Source of the DNA: an uncultured Bacteroides sp. | GTDB taxonomy: Bacteria > Bacteroidota > Bacteroidia > Bacteroidales > Bacteroidaceae | DNA length: 64,000 bases | Direction: 5' to 3' | NCBI GenBank assembly: GCA_905203765.1 | Contig: CAJKXC010000005.1 | Span: forward strand, 22,592 to 86,591 | Shown here: in pieces, positions 26,106 to 34,421 of the stretch | Layout of the letters: every line of letters starts with the position of its first letter | Position numbering within the stretch: the stretch's first letter is position 1 | The notes under the pieces: generated by a model | Told to the model about the DNA's origin: nothing | Database searches by the model: none | What the model saw: the letters and a program-made list of their open reading frames with translations, nothing else | Position numbers and translations under genes: made by a program

Positions 26106-26113
26106 TACTTTTG
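26106..26113 (+). promoter_or_regulatory. Candidate -7 element for cysK
   Basis: TACTTTTG matches TAnnTTTG and is 41 bp before the cysK start, downstream of the palindrome at 26067-26082. A TTTG is present at 26074-26077 but 28 bp away, longer than usual. Confidence 0.5.
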
Positions 26114-26154
26114 TCCTAACAGAAAGAAGTAACTAATAAACATCTTTATAGAGT

Positions 26155-27102
26155 ATGAAAAAGATAGCCCAACGCCTCACCGACCTGGTAGGCAACACTC
26201 CCCTGCTGGAGCTGAACAATTATAACAAAAGTAAAGAACTGAAAGCCCACGTCGTTGTCAAACTGGAATACTTCAATCCGGCAGGTAGCGTGAAAGACCG
26301 CGTCGCCCTCGCCATGATAGAAGATGCCGAATCCAAAGGCCTGCTGAAACCGGGCGCCACCATTATAGAGCCCACCAGTGGAAATACCGGTGTGGGGCTC
26401 GCCTTCGTAGCCGCCGCCAAAGGCTACAAACTGATATTGACCATGCCCGATACCATGAGCCTGGAGCGTCGCAACCTCTTGAAAGCATTGGCTGCCGAAC
26501 TGGTCTTGACTCCCGGTGCCGACGGCATGAAGGGGGCCATTGCTCGTGCCGAGGAGTTGCAGGCAGCCACTCCCGGTTCGTTGATTCTCCAACAGTTCGA
26601 TAACCCCGCCAACCCTGCTGCGCACGAGCGTACCACGGGACAGGAGATATGGCGCGATACAGACGGCGGGGTCGATATCTTCGTTGCCGGCGTAGGTACG
26701 GGTGGAACGGTGAGCGGGGTAGGCGCCGCCTTGAAAGCGCATAACCCGAAGGTCAGGGTAGTAGCGGTAGAGCCGGAAGATTCTCCTGTACTCTCGGGCG
26801 GTAAACCCGGCCCTCACAAGATACAGGGCATCGGCGCAGGCTTCGTACCGAAGAACTACAACAGCGCAGTGATAGACGAAGTGTTGCAGGTATCCAATGA
26901 TGATGCCATCCGTACCGGGCGCGAGCTGGCAAAGTACGAAGGACTGCTTGTCGGCATCTCTTCCGGTGCCGCCGTAGCTGCTGCCACCCGCCTGGCAAGG
27001 CTGCCGGAGAATGAAGGGAAAACGATTGTAGCCCTGCTGCCCGATACGGGCGAACGCTATCTCTCGACGCTACTCTATGCATTCGAGGAATATCCGCTGT
27101 AA
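26155..27102 (+). CDS. cysK: Cysteine synthase A (O-acetylserine sulfhydrylase)
   Basis: This PLP enzyme of 315 residues makes cysteine from O-acetylserine and sulfide. K47 in NPAGSVKDRVA is the PLP lysine; PTSGNTG (about 73-79) binds the substrate carboxylate; GVGTGGTVSGVG binds the PLP phosphate; PHKIQGIGAGFVPKN and GISSGAAVAAA are also as in CysK. Length and start are standard. It is divergent from cysE and ends at a pair of hairpins. Confidence 0.96.
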   Translation: MKKIAQRLTDLVGNTPLLELNNYNKSKELKAHVVVKLEYFNPAGSVKDRVALAMIEDAESKGLLKPGATIIEPTSGNTGVGLAFVAAAKGYKLILTMPDTMSLERRNLLKALAAELVLTPGADGMKGAIARAEELQAATPGSLILQQFDNPANPAAHERTTGQEIWRDTDGGVDIFVAGVGTGGTVSGVGAALKAHNPKVRVVAVEPEDSPVLSGGKPGPHKIQGIGAGFVPKNYNSAVIDEVLQVSNDDAIRTGRELAKYEGLLVGISSGAAVAAATRLARLPENEGKTIVALLPDTGERYLSTLLYAFEEYPL

Positions 27103-27240
27103 CCGTTCTTCATAGTTGGCAAATATCCGCAGCATTAACAGCCTGCACAGGAGACATTAATGCCTGACGTATGAAACATCTATAGTTTACCCCTGAAAGA
27201 AGGGGACTTAGGGGGTCAAACCCTATACCTTAGTACTAAA

Positions 27241-27280
27241 AACACCCGGATGTTTTACCCTATAACATCCGGGTGTTTTT
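27241..27280 (+). terminator. Rho-independent terminator after cysK
   Basis: AACACCCGGATGTT (27241-27254) and AACATCCGGGTGTT (27264-27277) are perfect inverted repeats followed by a short T-run (27276-27280). It is also the first half of a four-unit 23-24 bp periodic array. Confidence 0.7.
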
Positions 27281-27287
27281 ACTCTAT

Positions 27288-27326
27288 AACATGGGGATGT
27301 TTCTTCATAAAACATCCCCATGTTTT
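27288..27326. terminator. Second hairpin after cysK, possible terminator for the opposite gene
   Basis: AACATGGGGATGTT (27288-27301) and AACATCCCCATGTT (27311-27324) are perfect 14 bp arms followed by TTT. The unit spacing continues the 23-24 bp period of the preceding hairpin (unit starts 27241, 27264, 27288, 27311). Confidence 0.6.
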
Positions 27327-27361
27327 GGGTGCTAACTCCCTATCTTTGATGTCTTATGTCT

Positions 27362-27425
27362 TAATGTTTAGCTTGTTCAGTCCTAATGTTTAGTCTGTCC
27401 GATGCTAATCTCCCGTCTCCCGACA
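27362..27425. repeat. 22 bp tandem repeat, core TAATGTTTAG (array F)
   Basis: TAATG/TAATC units start at 27362, 27384 and 27406, exactly 22 bp apart. The third copy is degenerate (TAATCTCCC). The array ends next to the stop codon of the LruC-type gene. Confidence 0.6.
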
Positions 27426-27436
27426 AGCTATGTCGT

Positions 27437-29488
27437 TCAGTTTTTATAGTTGTACCAGTCCTCGTTTCCGGGTTCTCCGTTTACCCATTTGGTAAATCCG
27501 GGGTATTCTCCTTCCATGCCTATGGAACTTCTCTCGGTGACTGGTACGAAACCTTGTACGGGGATATCCATCGCAAATGGATATTTACCGTCGCGGCGGA
27601 TGTAATAGGCATCATCTTCCGTATAGTTCAGGCTCTTGTCGGCATAGTCTGTGGCCATCTGTTTGGGCAGATGTACTTCCTGGCGATTCTTGGCGCCGGG
27701 CTCATAGTGTACGATGATATACGGATTGTAGGCTTTCAACTCTTTCTTATCCAGATTGTTATTGAAGGTACGGACGATGGTGAACTCCTTGTTGTGTACT
27801 GCTTTGGCATTCGGGAAGACCACGATGGAATGGGTCTCTGATTCGTACGTGGCACCTTCGGGCAATGCAAGCTGTCCCACTTGGGCGGCATCCGTTTGGT
27901 AAGCGAAAGCGTCCTGATAACTGGCACCGTCCCATACCGGGGTGAAAGTATCTGCTATCTTGGTCACAATGTTGTTTTTGTCGAAAGTCACGGCGCGGGT
28001 GTATTCGATGATGACGTCGTTCATGTCATAGTCTCCGCCGGTAGGCCAGATGTCTTCGAAGAGTAAAGTTCCGATATAGAGTTCGGTTACTGTCCGGTCG
28101 TCTTCCACCGGTGGAATGACGGGGCGTTCGGGATCGTAGATCGCTCCTTTCGGGTCGGCTTCAACGTAAAACAGCATGTCTTCGTAACTCTTGTCTGTTC
28201 CGTCTTCTATTCCGTAGACAACACGGCCTGTGTCGGTATCTGTGATGGCTACGAAGCTGGATCTTCCGCTGGCGTTCCATGCCTGGTTGGAGTAGATGTA
28301 TCCCAGGTTGCCCATATTGCCGGGGTTCAGGTTTACGTCATTGGGGGTATGGTCGTAGCCGTAGCCGTTGCCATAACCGTTTGAAATCATGAAATATCCG
28401 ATAGTATAGCCTGCGGGGAATTTGTCGGTTACCGTTCCATCTTCTTTCTGGAATAATAATTTGACTTTGTTGCCCAGAGCCAGCGGGGCGTCTGCCTTCT
28501 TGTATAGCCATTGCTGGCTGGTACCGGAAGCTGGTGAGGCGTATTTCTCGTTCTCATAATCCTGCATTACGAAAGGTACATTGCCTGCTGTCGATACGTT
28601 GGGGAAGATAATGAATTTCTTGACGGCATCGAGCGAAGACGGCACTTGGTCTTTGGGGTAATAATAGTAACCGATTGTATTCTGATTCCAGGCGCTTTCT
28701 TCCAGAAAGGTGAAGTAAACGGAAGCTTCGGTAATGGTGGAAGTAGTGCCGTCGCCGTTCTGGGCGTATTGGGCAATGGTGGTGTTGACGTGGGCTGCAT
28801 CCGTAATGAACTTGCTGTTGTCCATTGTGGTGTTGAACGGGCGTTCGTCCTGTCCGTTCCAAAAAGTGCGCTGTATGCTTTTTATCCAGGCGACATCCAG
28901 GCCTGCATCTTGTATATAGCCGGCAGGCGCGGTGAGGTTACCGTGTTCGCCCCATTGGCAGAGGGAATACATCTGTTTACCGGCATCCACTGTATAGACG
29001 GGGGCTTCGCCCGAACTTACCGAACGGGTCTTTGCCACGCCCGTTGTGCGGGTAACGTTAAAGGCATAACTTGCATTTCCATTTTTTACCTCTACTGTTT
29101 CGCAGACGGGCAGTCCCCAGTTATTGGGGCAAAGATACAAAGTAGTGACGGCTTTAGGCAGTGTTATATTCCCATTCCAATTGCCGTTTTTATCGGCATA
29201 GATTTTGAATATAGCTTCTACATTCTTCTTGGCATACGAACTACTCTTCGATGCTTCATAAGGAAATTCCGTATAAACTTCGATTAAAGCATAGGCACCT
29301 AAGGTTCCAAGGCTTACATTCAGATTGATTTCTGCGCGTGTGGTGAAGTCAAAGTATTCTTCTGCCGGCTTGATGTCTGTGTTCTCTTCTCCTTTCCCTT
29401 TAGAAGGGTCATACACGTCATCTACGCAACTCGTGATTCCTAAAACTGCCATGAGCAGGGCAATGGTTTTTGATGTGATTCTTTTCAT
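27437..29488 (-). CDS. LruC-domain (DUF4842-type) surface lipoprotein
   Basis: The 683-residue lipoprotein has the signal MKRITSKTIALLMAVLGITSC with the lipobox Cys at 21. The C-terminal half has the LruC arrangement: LLFEDIWPTGGDYDMNDVIIEYTRAV, then a beta-rich DUF4842 domain with SIVVFPNAKAVHNKE, NPYIIVHYEPGAKNRQEVHLP and the conserved DDAYYIRRDGKYPFAMDIP. The middle part contains GYTIGYFMISNGYGNGYGYD and SNQAWN, typical of DUF4114-like calcium-binding repeats. These proteins are widespread in Bacteroidetes, seem to be surface-exposed, and lack an assigned function. It is monocistronic and convergent with cysK. Confidence 0.83.
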   Translation of the reverse strand: MKRITSKTIALLMAVLGITSCVDDVYDPSKGKGEENTDIKPAEEYFDFTTRAEINLNVSLGTLGAYALIEVYTEFPYEASKSSSYAKKNVEAIFKIYADKNGNWNGNITLPKAVTTLYLCPNNWGLPVCETVEVKNGNASYAFNVTRTTGVAKTRSVSSGEAPVYTVDAGKQMYSLCQWGEHGNLTAPAGYIQDAGLDVAWIKSIQRTFWNGQDERPFNTTMDNSKFITDAAHVNTTIAQYAQNGDGTTSTITEASVYFTFLEESAWNQNTIGYYYYPKDQVPSSLDAVKKFIIFPNVSTAGNVPFVMQDYENEKYASPASGTSQQWLYKKADAPLALGNKVKLLFQKEDGTVTDKFPAGYTIGYFMISNGYGNGYGYDHTPNDVNLNPGNMGNLGYIYSNQAWNASGRSSFVAITDTDTGRVVYGIEDGTDKSYEDMLFYVEADPKGAIYDPERPVIPPVEDDRTVTELYIGTLLFEDIWPTGGDYDMNDVIIEYTRAVTFDKNNIVTKIADTFTPVWDGASYQDAFAYQTDAAQVGQLALPEGATYESETHSIVVFPNAKAVHNKEFTIVRTFNNNLDKKELKAYNPYIIVHYEPGAKNRQEVHLPKQMATDYADKSLNYTEDDAYYIRRDGKYPFAMDIPVQGFVPVTERSSIGMEGEYPGFTKWVNGEPGNEDWYNYKN

Positions 29489-29635
29489 AACAAACTAAGT
29501 TTTGTTGTATATTAGATGCCCCAAATCTAAGCACAATATTAGTTCATTCTATATCCGGGAAGGTAAAAAGTGTTGATTTAATTCTGCAACCGTTTGCACT
29601 ATCTGCTCATTGTTGTGTCAATATAATGGGGTGAA

Positions 29636-30112
29636 TTACAGCTCGCTCGGGCGTAGTCCGAAGGAACGGCACGTCATTTCATCTATCTTTACTTTCCATA
29701 TTTTCACGTTGCGCACGGCAGGCTCGGCGTACCGGCATTCGTTGTCGGTGTATTGCTTCATAAGGATGTCGAGCACCCGGCGCTTTTCTTCCATATCTTC
29801 GATGAAATGCACCGTACCACGACAGACGACACTGCGGCTCTTCATGCTGTAGCTGCACGCCACTTGTCGGTGCATATACACCAGTTCGTGCCCTTCGCAG
29901 AAGGTGATGCATATCCTGGGGTGGAGTGTTGCTAATTCGACCTTGCTGCCCTCAGGGCCAGAATGCAGGTATATCACTCCGCTTTCGTAAGCAAAGTTCA
30001 TGGGGATTACATACGGATGGCCTTCCGCATCGGTGATGCCGACCATACAATAAGGACATTTGCGGATAATTTCTTCAATCTGTGCAGTGTCTGTAATAGT
30101 AATTGTCTTCAT
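29636..30112 (-). CDS. Pyridoxamine 5'-phosphate oxidase-like flavoprotein (NimA/nitroimidazole-resistance family)
   Basis: The 158-residue protein is a split-barrel FMN-binding protein. The N-terminal IRKCPYCMVGITDAEGHPYVIPMNFAYESGVIYLHSG pattern and VELATLHPRICITF are the standard layout of the pyridox_ox_2/NimA family, and the C-terminal part (SYSMKSRSVVCRGTVHFIEDMEEKRRVLDILMKQYT) matches too. NimA members can reduce 5-nitroimidazoles, but most chromosomal members are general flavoproteins with unknown substrates, and resistance should not be assumed. It is next to rnr, with a hairpin in between. Confidence 0.85.
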   Translation of the reverse strand: MKTITITDTAQIEEIIRKCPYCMVGITDAEGHPYVIPMNFAYESGVIYLHSGPEGSKVELATLHPRICITFCEGHELVYMHRQVACSYSMKSRSVVCRGTVHFIEDMEEKRRVLDILMKQYTDNECRYAEPAVRNVKIWKVKIDEMTCRSFGLRPSEL

Positions 30113-30134
30113 AAGATTAATTAAAGATATAATG

Positions 30135-30179
30135 AAGCTGTATCATCCCGTCGTTAATGATGGAATGATACAGCTTTTT
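30135..30179. other. Hairpin between rnr and the NimA-like gene
   Basis: AAGCTGTATCAT (30135-30146) and ATGATACAGCTT (30165-30176) pair perfectly over 12 bp. The T-run follows on the plus strand, whereas both neighbouring genes read on the minus strand, so a terminator role for rnr is uncertain. Confidence 0.5.
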
Positions 30180-30189
30180 AAGGGTACGG

Positions 30190-32337
30190 CTATTCTGCCA
30201 GTGTAAAGTCCAACTGTTTCTTCTCCAGATTGGCACGTGCCACTTTGATGGTAATGGCATCGCCCAGGCTGTAAGTACGGTTCTTGCGGCGTCCGCGCAG
30301 GCAGTAGTTCTTTTCGTCGAACTCGTAGTAATCGTCGTCCAGGTCGCGGATAGGAATCATGCCTTCGCACTTGTTTTCGTTCAGTTCTACGTAGAGCCCC
30401 CATTCCGTTACGCCGGAGATAACGCCGTCGTAGGTCTGCCCCAGATGCTCCATCATGAATTCCACTTGCTTGTACTTGATGGAAGCGCGTTCGGCATTGG
30501 CGGCTATCTGCTCCATAGAACTGGAGTGCTCGCAGAGGTCCTCGTACTTCTGTTCGGATACGCTGCGTCCGCCCATGTCCAGGTATTTGGTAAGCAGGCG
30601 GTGTACCATCATGTCGGGGAAACGGCGGATGGGTGAGGTAAAATGCGTATAATAATCGAACGCTAATCCGTAGTGGCCGATGTTGTGCACGGAGTAGCGC
30701 GCTTTCTGCATGGCGCGGATGGAAACGGTTTCTATCAGGTTCTCTTCTTTCTTTCCCTGGATGTCGTCCAGCAGATGGTTGATGGACTTGGAGACATCCG
30801 TCTTTGTTCCGCTGGTGCGCAGCTTGTAGCCGAAGCGGGCGATGAACTGCGCCAGGTTGTCCAGCTTCTCGGGGTCGGGAAGGTCGTGGATACGGTAGGG
30901 CAGCACTTTGGCTTTCTTGCCTTTCGGCACGCGGCCTATCTTCTCGGCTACGGTGCGGTTGGCAAGCAACATGAACTCTTCTACCAGCTTGTTGGCATCT
31001 TTCGATACTTTGAAATAGACGCTGACGGGTTTGCCCTTCTCGTCTATCTCGAACTTCACTTCGTAGCGGTCGAAGTTGATGGCGCCTGCCTTGAAGCGGT
31101 TCTCGCGCAGTATCTTGGCGAGCTTGTCCAGTTGCATGACTTCTTCCTTGAAGTCTCCTTTGCCGGTTTCTATAATCTCCTGGGCTTCTTCGTAGGTGAA
31201 GCGGCGGTCGCTTTTGATGACGGTGTGCACTACACGCGATTTCTTTACTTCTCCCTTGTCCGTCATTTCGAAGATGACGGAGTACGCCAACTTCTCTTCG
31301 TCGGGGCGAAGGGAACAGATGAAGTTACAGAGCCGTTCGGGCAGCATGGGGATGGTGCGGTCTACCAGGTAGACGGATGTGGCGCGTTTCTCGGCTTCCT
31401 TGTCGATGATGCCGCCCTCTTTGACGTAGTGGGTGACATCGGCAATGTGTACGCCTACTTCCCAAAGCCCGTCTTTCAGTTTGCGGATGGAGAGGGCGTC
31501 GTCAAAGTCTTTGGCATCTTTGGGGTCGATGGTGAAGGTAGTGACGCCGCGGAAGTCTTCGCGCTTGGCTATTTCTTCGTCGGAGATTTCGGCAGGTATC
31601 TTGTCGGCAGCCTTCTCTACGGCAGAGGGATAGACGTAGGGCAGACCGAATTCAGCCAGGATGGCGTGCATCTCGGTGGTGTTGTCTCCGGCACGGCCCA
31701 GGATGTCGATGACTTGTCCGATGGGGTTCTTTGCTTTGTCGGGCCATTCCACTACCTTTACGATGGCTTTGTCGCCGGTCTTTCCGCCTTTCAGTTTCTC
31801 TTTGGGGATGAAAATATCGTTGGCAAGCGTGCGGTTCTCCGTTACGAGGAAGGCGTACGACTTGGCTACTTCGAGCGTACCCACAAAGGTGTCGTTGGCG
31901 CGTTGCAGTATCTCGATGACTTCTCCTTCGGCTTCGCGCCCGCGGCGTTTGGCATAGAAGGCGATGCGCACCTTATCATTGTTCATGGCATGGGCGGAGT
32001 TGCGTTCGGCAACGAATATCGGGTCGCCGCCGCCTTCGGGGATGAAGGAGTTCTTTCCGTTGCTCTTGCGCTGGAAGGTACCGGTCATTTCGACGCCGTG
32101 GTTGTTCAGCTTGTATTTGTTCTTGTCTACTTCGGTGATGTAATCGTCCATCGAGAGTTCGGACAAGATGTCCATGCACAGCATCTTCAGGGGATGCGTG
32201 GTGAGGTGCAGTTGCTCAAAAATGTATTTCAGGGACATTACTTCGTCGGTCTTTGAATGGAAAAACTCCATGAGGGCGGCAACGAGTTCTTTCTTCTTCA
32301 TGCGTTTGCCGGCTTTCTTTTCTTTTTTCTTAGCCAT
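30190..32337 (-). CDS. rnr: Ribonuclease R
   Basis: RNase R (715 residues) is a processive 3'-5' exoribonuclease able to degrade structured RNA. After a Lys-rich N-terminus come an HTH-like region, cold-shock domains, the RNB catalytic domain with TIDPKDAKDFDDALSIRKL (metal-binding Asp cluster), GVHIADVTHYV and NIGHYGLAFDYYTHFTSPIRRFPDMMVHRLL, and a C-terminal S1 domain (YDGVISGVTEWGLYVELNENK). Length fits the family. It is divergent from the cation efflux gene. Confidence 0.95.
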   Translation of the reverse strand: MAKKKEKKAGKRMKKKELVAALMEFFHSKTDEVMSLKYIFEQLHLTTHPLKMLCMDILSELSMDDYITEVDKNKYKLNNHGVEMTGTFQRKSNGKNSFIPEGGGDPIFVAERNSAHAMNNDKVRIAFYAKRRGREAEGEVIEILQRANDTFVGTLEVAKSYAFLVTENRTLANDIFIPKEKLKGGKTGDKAIVKVVEWPDKAKNPIGQVIDILGRAGDNTTEMHAILAEFGLPYVYPSAVEKAADKIPAEISDEEIAKREDFRGVTTFTIDPKDAKDFDDALSIRKLKDGLWEVGVHIADVTHYVKEGGIIDKEAEKRATSVYLVDRTIPMLPERLCNFICSLRPDEEKLAYSVIFEMTDKGEVKKSRVVHTVIKSDRRFTYEEAQEIIETGKGDFKEEVMQLDKLAKILRENRFKAGAINFDRYEVKFEIDEKGKPVSVYFKVSKDANKLVEEFMLLANRTVAEKIGRVPKGKKAKVLPYRIHDLPDPEKLDNLAQFIARFGYKLRTSGTKTDVSKSINHLLDDIQGKKEENLIETVSIRAMQKARYSVHNIGHYGLAFDYYTHFTSPIRRFPDMMVHRLLTKYLDMGGRSVSEQKYEDLCEHSSSMEQIAANAERASIKYKQVEFMMEHLGQTYDGVISGVTEWGLYVELNENKCEGMIPIRDLDDDYYEFDEKNYCLRGRRKNRTYSLGDAITIKVARANLEKKQLDFTLAE

Positions 32338-32466
32338 ATCTTTTCTTATTTATCTCTACCTGCAAAGTAAACAAATAATTGTTTTCAGTAGTTCAATCTT
32401 CCCCCAAAATGTTCTTATCGAGCTGAAAATAATGGAAGAACGGCTGTACGTAACAAATTTATGTGT

Positions 32467-32474
32467 TATATTTG
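32467..32474 (+). promoter_or_regulatory. Candidate -7 element for the cation efflux gene
   Basis: TATATTTG matches TAnnTTTG 23 bp upstream of the ATG at 32497. An alternative in-frame start at 32461 would lie upstream of the transcript start, which argues for 32497. Confidence 0.5.
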
Positions 32475-32496
32475 CAACGACTTAGCAAAAAGTAAC

Positions 32497-33411
32497 ATGG
32501 AAGCGCAAGCCCTCGACAAAGAAGACGTCATACGAGAGAAAGGAATATACCGGGTGACAATTGTAGGAAGTATTGTAAACTTCCTGTTGCTTGTTTTCAA
32601 GTTCTTTGCAGGTATTGCAGGACATAGTGCTGCTATGTTGGCAGATGCCGTTCACTCCCTGTCGGATTTTGTTACGGATATTATCGTCATCGTCTTTGTG
32701 CGCATTTCTGCGAAGCCCGAAGACGAAGGTCACGACTACGGTCATGGCAAGTACGAAACATTGGCAACTGCCATTATCGGTATCTTTCTGCTGTTTGTGG
32801 GATTTGGCATCCTCTGGAATGGAGCTTCATCCATTTACCGCTTCCTGCGGGGCGAGCCTTTGCAGGAACCGGGTATGCTGGCACTGATAGCTGCACTTGT
32901 CTCTATCGTATTTAAAGAAGCGCTTTATCAATATACCGTATTGAAAGGCAGGAAGCTGAATTCGCAGGCAGTTGTAGCCAATGCGTGGCATCACCGGAGT
33001 GATGCGCTTTCGTCCATAGGTACGGCAATCGGTATCGGCGGTGCTATTCTCTTAGGCAGCCATTGGCGGGTACTCGACCCGGCTGCGGCGGTGATAGTCA
33101 GCTTTTTCATTATGAAGGTGGCTGTCAGGTTACTGATTCCCTGTGTGGATGAATTGCTGGAGAAGTCACTGCCTGCCGAACTTGAAGATAAGATGCGGGA
33201 AACGATTCTGTCCTTTCCCGGCGTGAGCTCGCCGCATAACCTTCGTACCCGGCGTATCGGCAGCTATTGTGCCATTGAGGTGCACGTGCGTATGGATGGC
33301 AAAATATCATTGGAAGAAGCCCACCGGACGGCAACTGCGATAGAAGATAAGTTGAGGGAGCAGTTCGGCAAAGGCACGCTCGTTAGTATTCATGTAGAAC
33401 CAACAAAGTAA
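32497..33411 (+). CDS. Cation diffusion facilitator (CDF) family metal efflux protein
   Basis: This 304-residue inner membrane antiporter has six TM segments and a C-terminal cytoplasmic domain. The metal site is visible as HSAAMLADAVHSLSDF in TM2 and HDYGHGKYETLA, with WHHRSDALSS in TM5, the HxxxD pattern of zinc/iron/manganese CDF proteins. The C-terminal ferredoxin-like domain has VSSPHNLRTRRIGSYCAIEVHVRMD. Which metal it exports cannot be read from the sequence. The SDR gene starts 2 bp after its stop. Confidence 0.93.
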   Translation: MEAQALDKEDVIREKGIYRVTIVGSIVNFLLLVFKFFAGIAGHSAAMLADAVHSLSDFVTDIIVIVFVRISAKPEDEGHDYGHGKYETLATAIIGIFLLFVGFGILWNGASSIYRFLRGEPLQEPGMLALIAALVSIVFKEALYQYTVLKGRKLNSQAVVANAWHHRSDALSSIGTAIGIGGAILLGSHWRVLDPAAAVIVSFFIMKVAVRLLIPCVDELLEKSLPAELEDKMRETILSFPGVSSPHNLRTRRIGSYCAIEVHVRMDGKISLEEAHRTATAIEDKLREQFGKGTLVSIHVEPTK

Positions 33412-33413
33412 CT

Positions 33414-34421
33414 ATGGAAAGTATTTTAATAACAGGAGCAAGTGGGTTCATCGGAAGTTTTATCGTGGAAGAAGCGCTGAAACGCAAGTTCGGTGTGTGG
33501 GCGGGCGTTCGTGCGTCCAGCAGCCGCGAATATCTGAAGAACCGCAAGATACACATCCTCGAACTGGACTTTGCCCATCCCAACGAACTCCGCGCCCAAC
33601 TTTCCGGTCACAAAGGAACTTACAATAAATTCGATTATATCGTCCACTGCGCCGGTGTTACCAAGTGTGTGGATAAGAACGAGTTCGACCGGGTGAACTA
33701 CCTGCAAACCAAATACTTTGTAGATGCGTTGAGGGAGTTGAACATGATACCCAAACAGTTCATCTTCATCAGTACGCTGAGTGTATTCGGTCCCGTTCAT
33801 GAACGAATCTTCGAGCCGATTACCGAGAACGATGTACCCCTTCCCAATACAGCCTACGGACTCAGCAAACTGAAGACCGAACTTTACTTGCAGAGCATTC
33901 CGGGTTTTCCCTACGTCATTTATCGCCCCACGGGTGTGTATGGCCCGCGCGAGAAGGATTACTTCCTGATGGCGCAGTCCATTCAGAAACATACGGACTT
34001 CTCGGTCGGTTTCAGTCGGCAAGACCTTACGTTTGTATATGTCAAAGATATAGTGCAGGCTGTTTTCCTCGGCATCGGGAAACAGGTAGTCCGTCGTGCC
34101 TACTTCCTGGCGGATGGGAAGGTGTATCAGAGCCGTACATTCTCCGACTTGATACGAAAAGAATTGGGCAATCCGTTTGTTATTCGCTTCAGATGCCCGT
34201 TAATTATATTAAAGTTAGTATCTTTGCTGGCTGAATTCTGGGCGAAACAAAGGAACAAAACGAGTACGCTCAATTCGGACAAGTATAGAATAATGAAACA
34301 ACGCAACTGGCAATGTGACATAACTCCGGCTATCAAAGAACTGGGCTACAGCCCTGAGTATGATTTGGAACGGGGAGTAAAGGAAACAATCGCCTGGTAT
34401 AAGGAACAAGGATGGCTTTAG
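33414..34421 (+). CDS. NAD(P)-dependent epimerase/dehydratase-type extended SDR
   Basis: The 335-residue protein has a Rossmann fold with the extended-SDR motif ITGASGFIGSFIVEEAL, the STLSVFG stretch with catalytic Ser, and TAYGLSKLKTELYL with the YxxxK pair; YRPTGVYGPREKDYF follows, as in NAD-dependent epimerases. The substrate is unknown: nucleotide sugars, ceramide-type ketones and steroids are all reduced or epimerised in this fold. It is in an operon with the upstream CDF gene (2 bp gap) and overlaps the downstream PAP2 gene by 10 bp, which points to a lipid-related substrate. Confidence 0.88.
   Translation: MESILITGASGFIGSFIVEEALKRKFGVWAGVRASSSREYLKNRKIHILELDFAHPNELRAQLSGHKGTYNKFDYIVHCAGVTKCVDKNEFDRVNYLQTKYFVDALRELNMIPKQFIFISTLSVFGPVHERIFEPITENDVPLPNTAYGLSKLKTELYLQSIPGFPYVIYRPTGVYGPREKDYFLMAQSIQKHTDFSVGFSRQDLTFVYVKDIVQAVFLGIGKQVVRRAYFLADGKVYQSRTFSDLIRKELGNPFVIRFRCPLIILKLVSLLAEFWAKQRNKTSTLNSDKYRIMKQRNWQCDITPAIKELGYSPEYDLERGVKETIAWYKEQGWL

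Larger units (their letters stand above)
27103..27436. other. Convergent intergenic region with tandem palindromes
   Basis: No gene is seen in this 334 bp gap between cysK and the LruC-type lipoprotein gene. It holds two 14 bp perfect hairpins (27241-27277 and 27288-27324) that probably end cysK transcription, and a further three-unit 22 bp tandem repeat at 27362-27425. The first 130 bp show no recognisable feature. Confidence 0.7.

Noticed and set aside
29636..30112. Calling the pyridoxamine-oxidase-like gene a nitroimidazole resistance determinant
   Set aside because: The family is broad, no insertion-sequence promoter precedes it as in mobile nim genes, and the sequence alone does not show the activity.
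30673..32256. 527-codon open frame antisense to rnr
   Set aside because: RNase R motifs on the minus strand are complete; the antisense product is a Val/Gly/Phe-rich string without domains.
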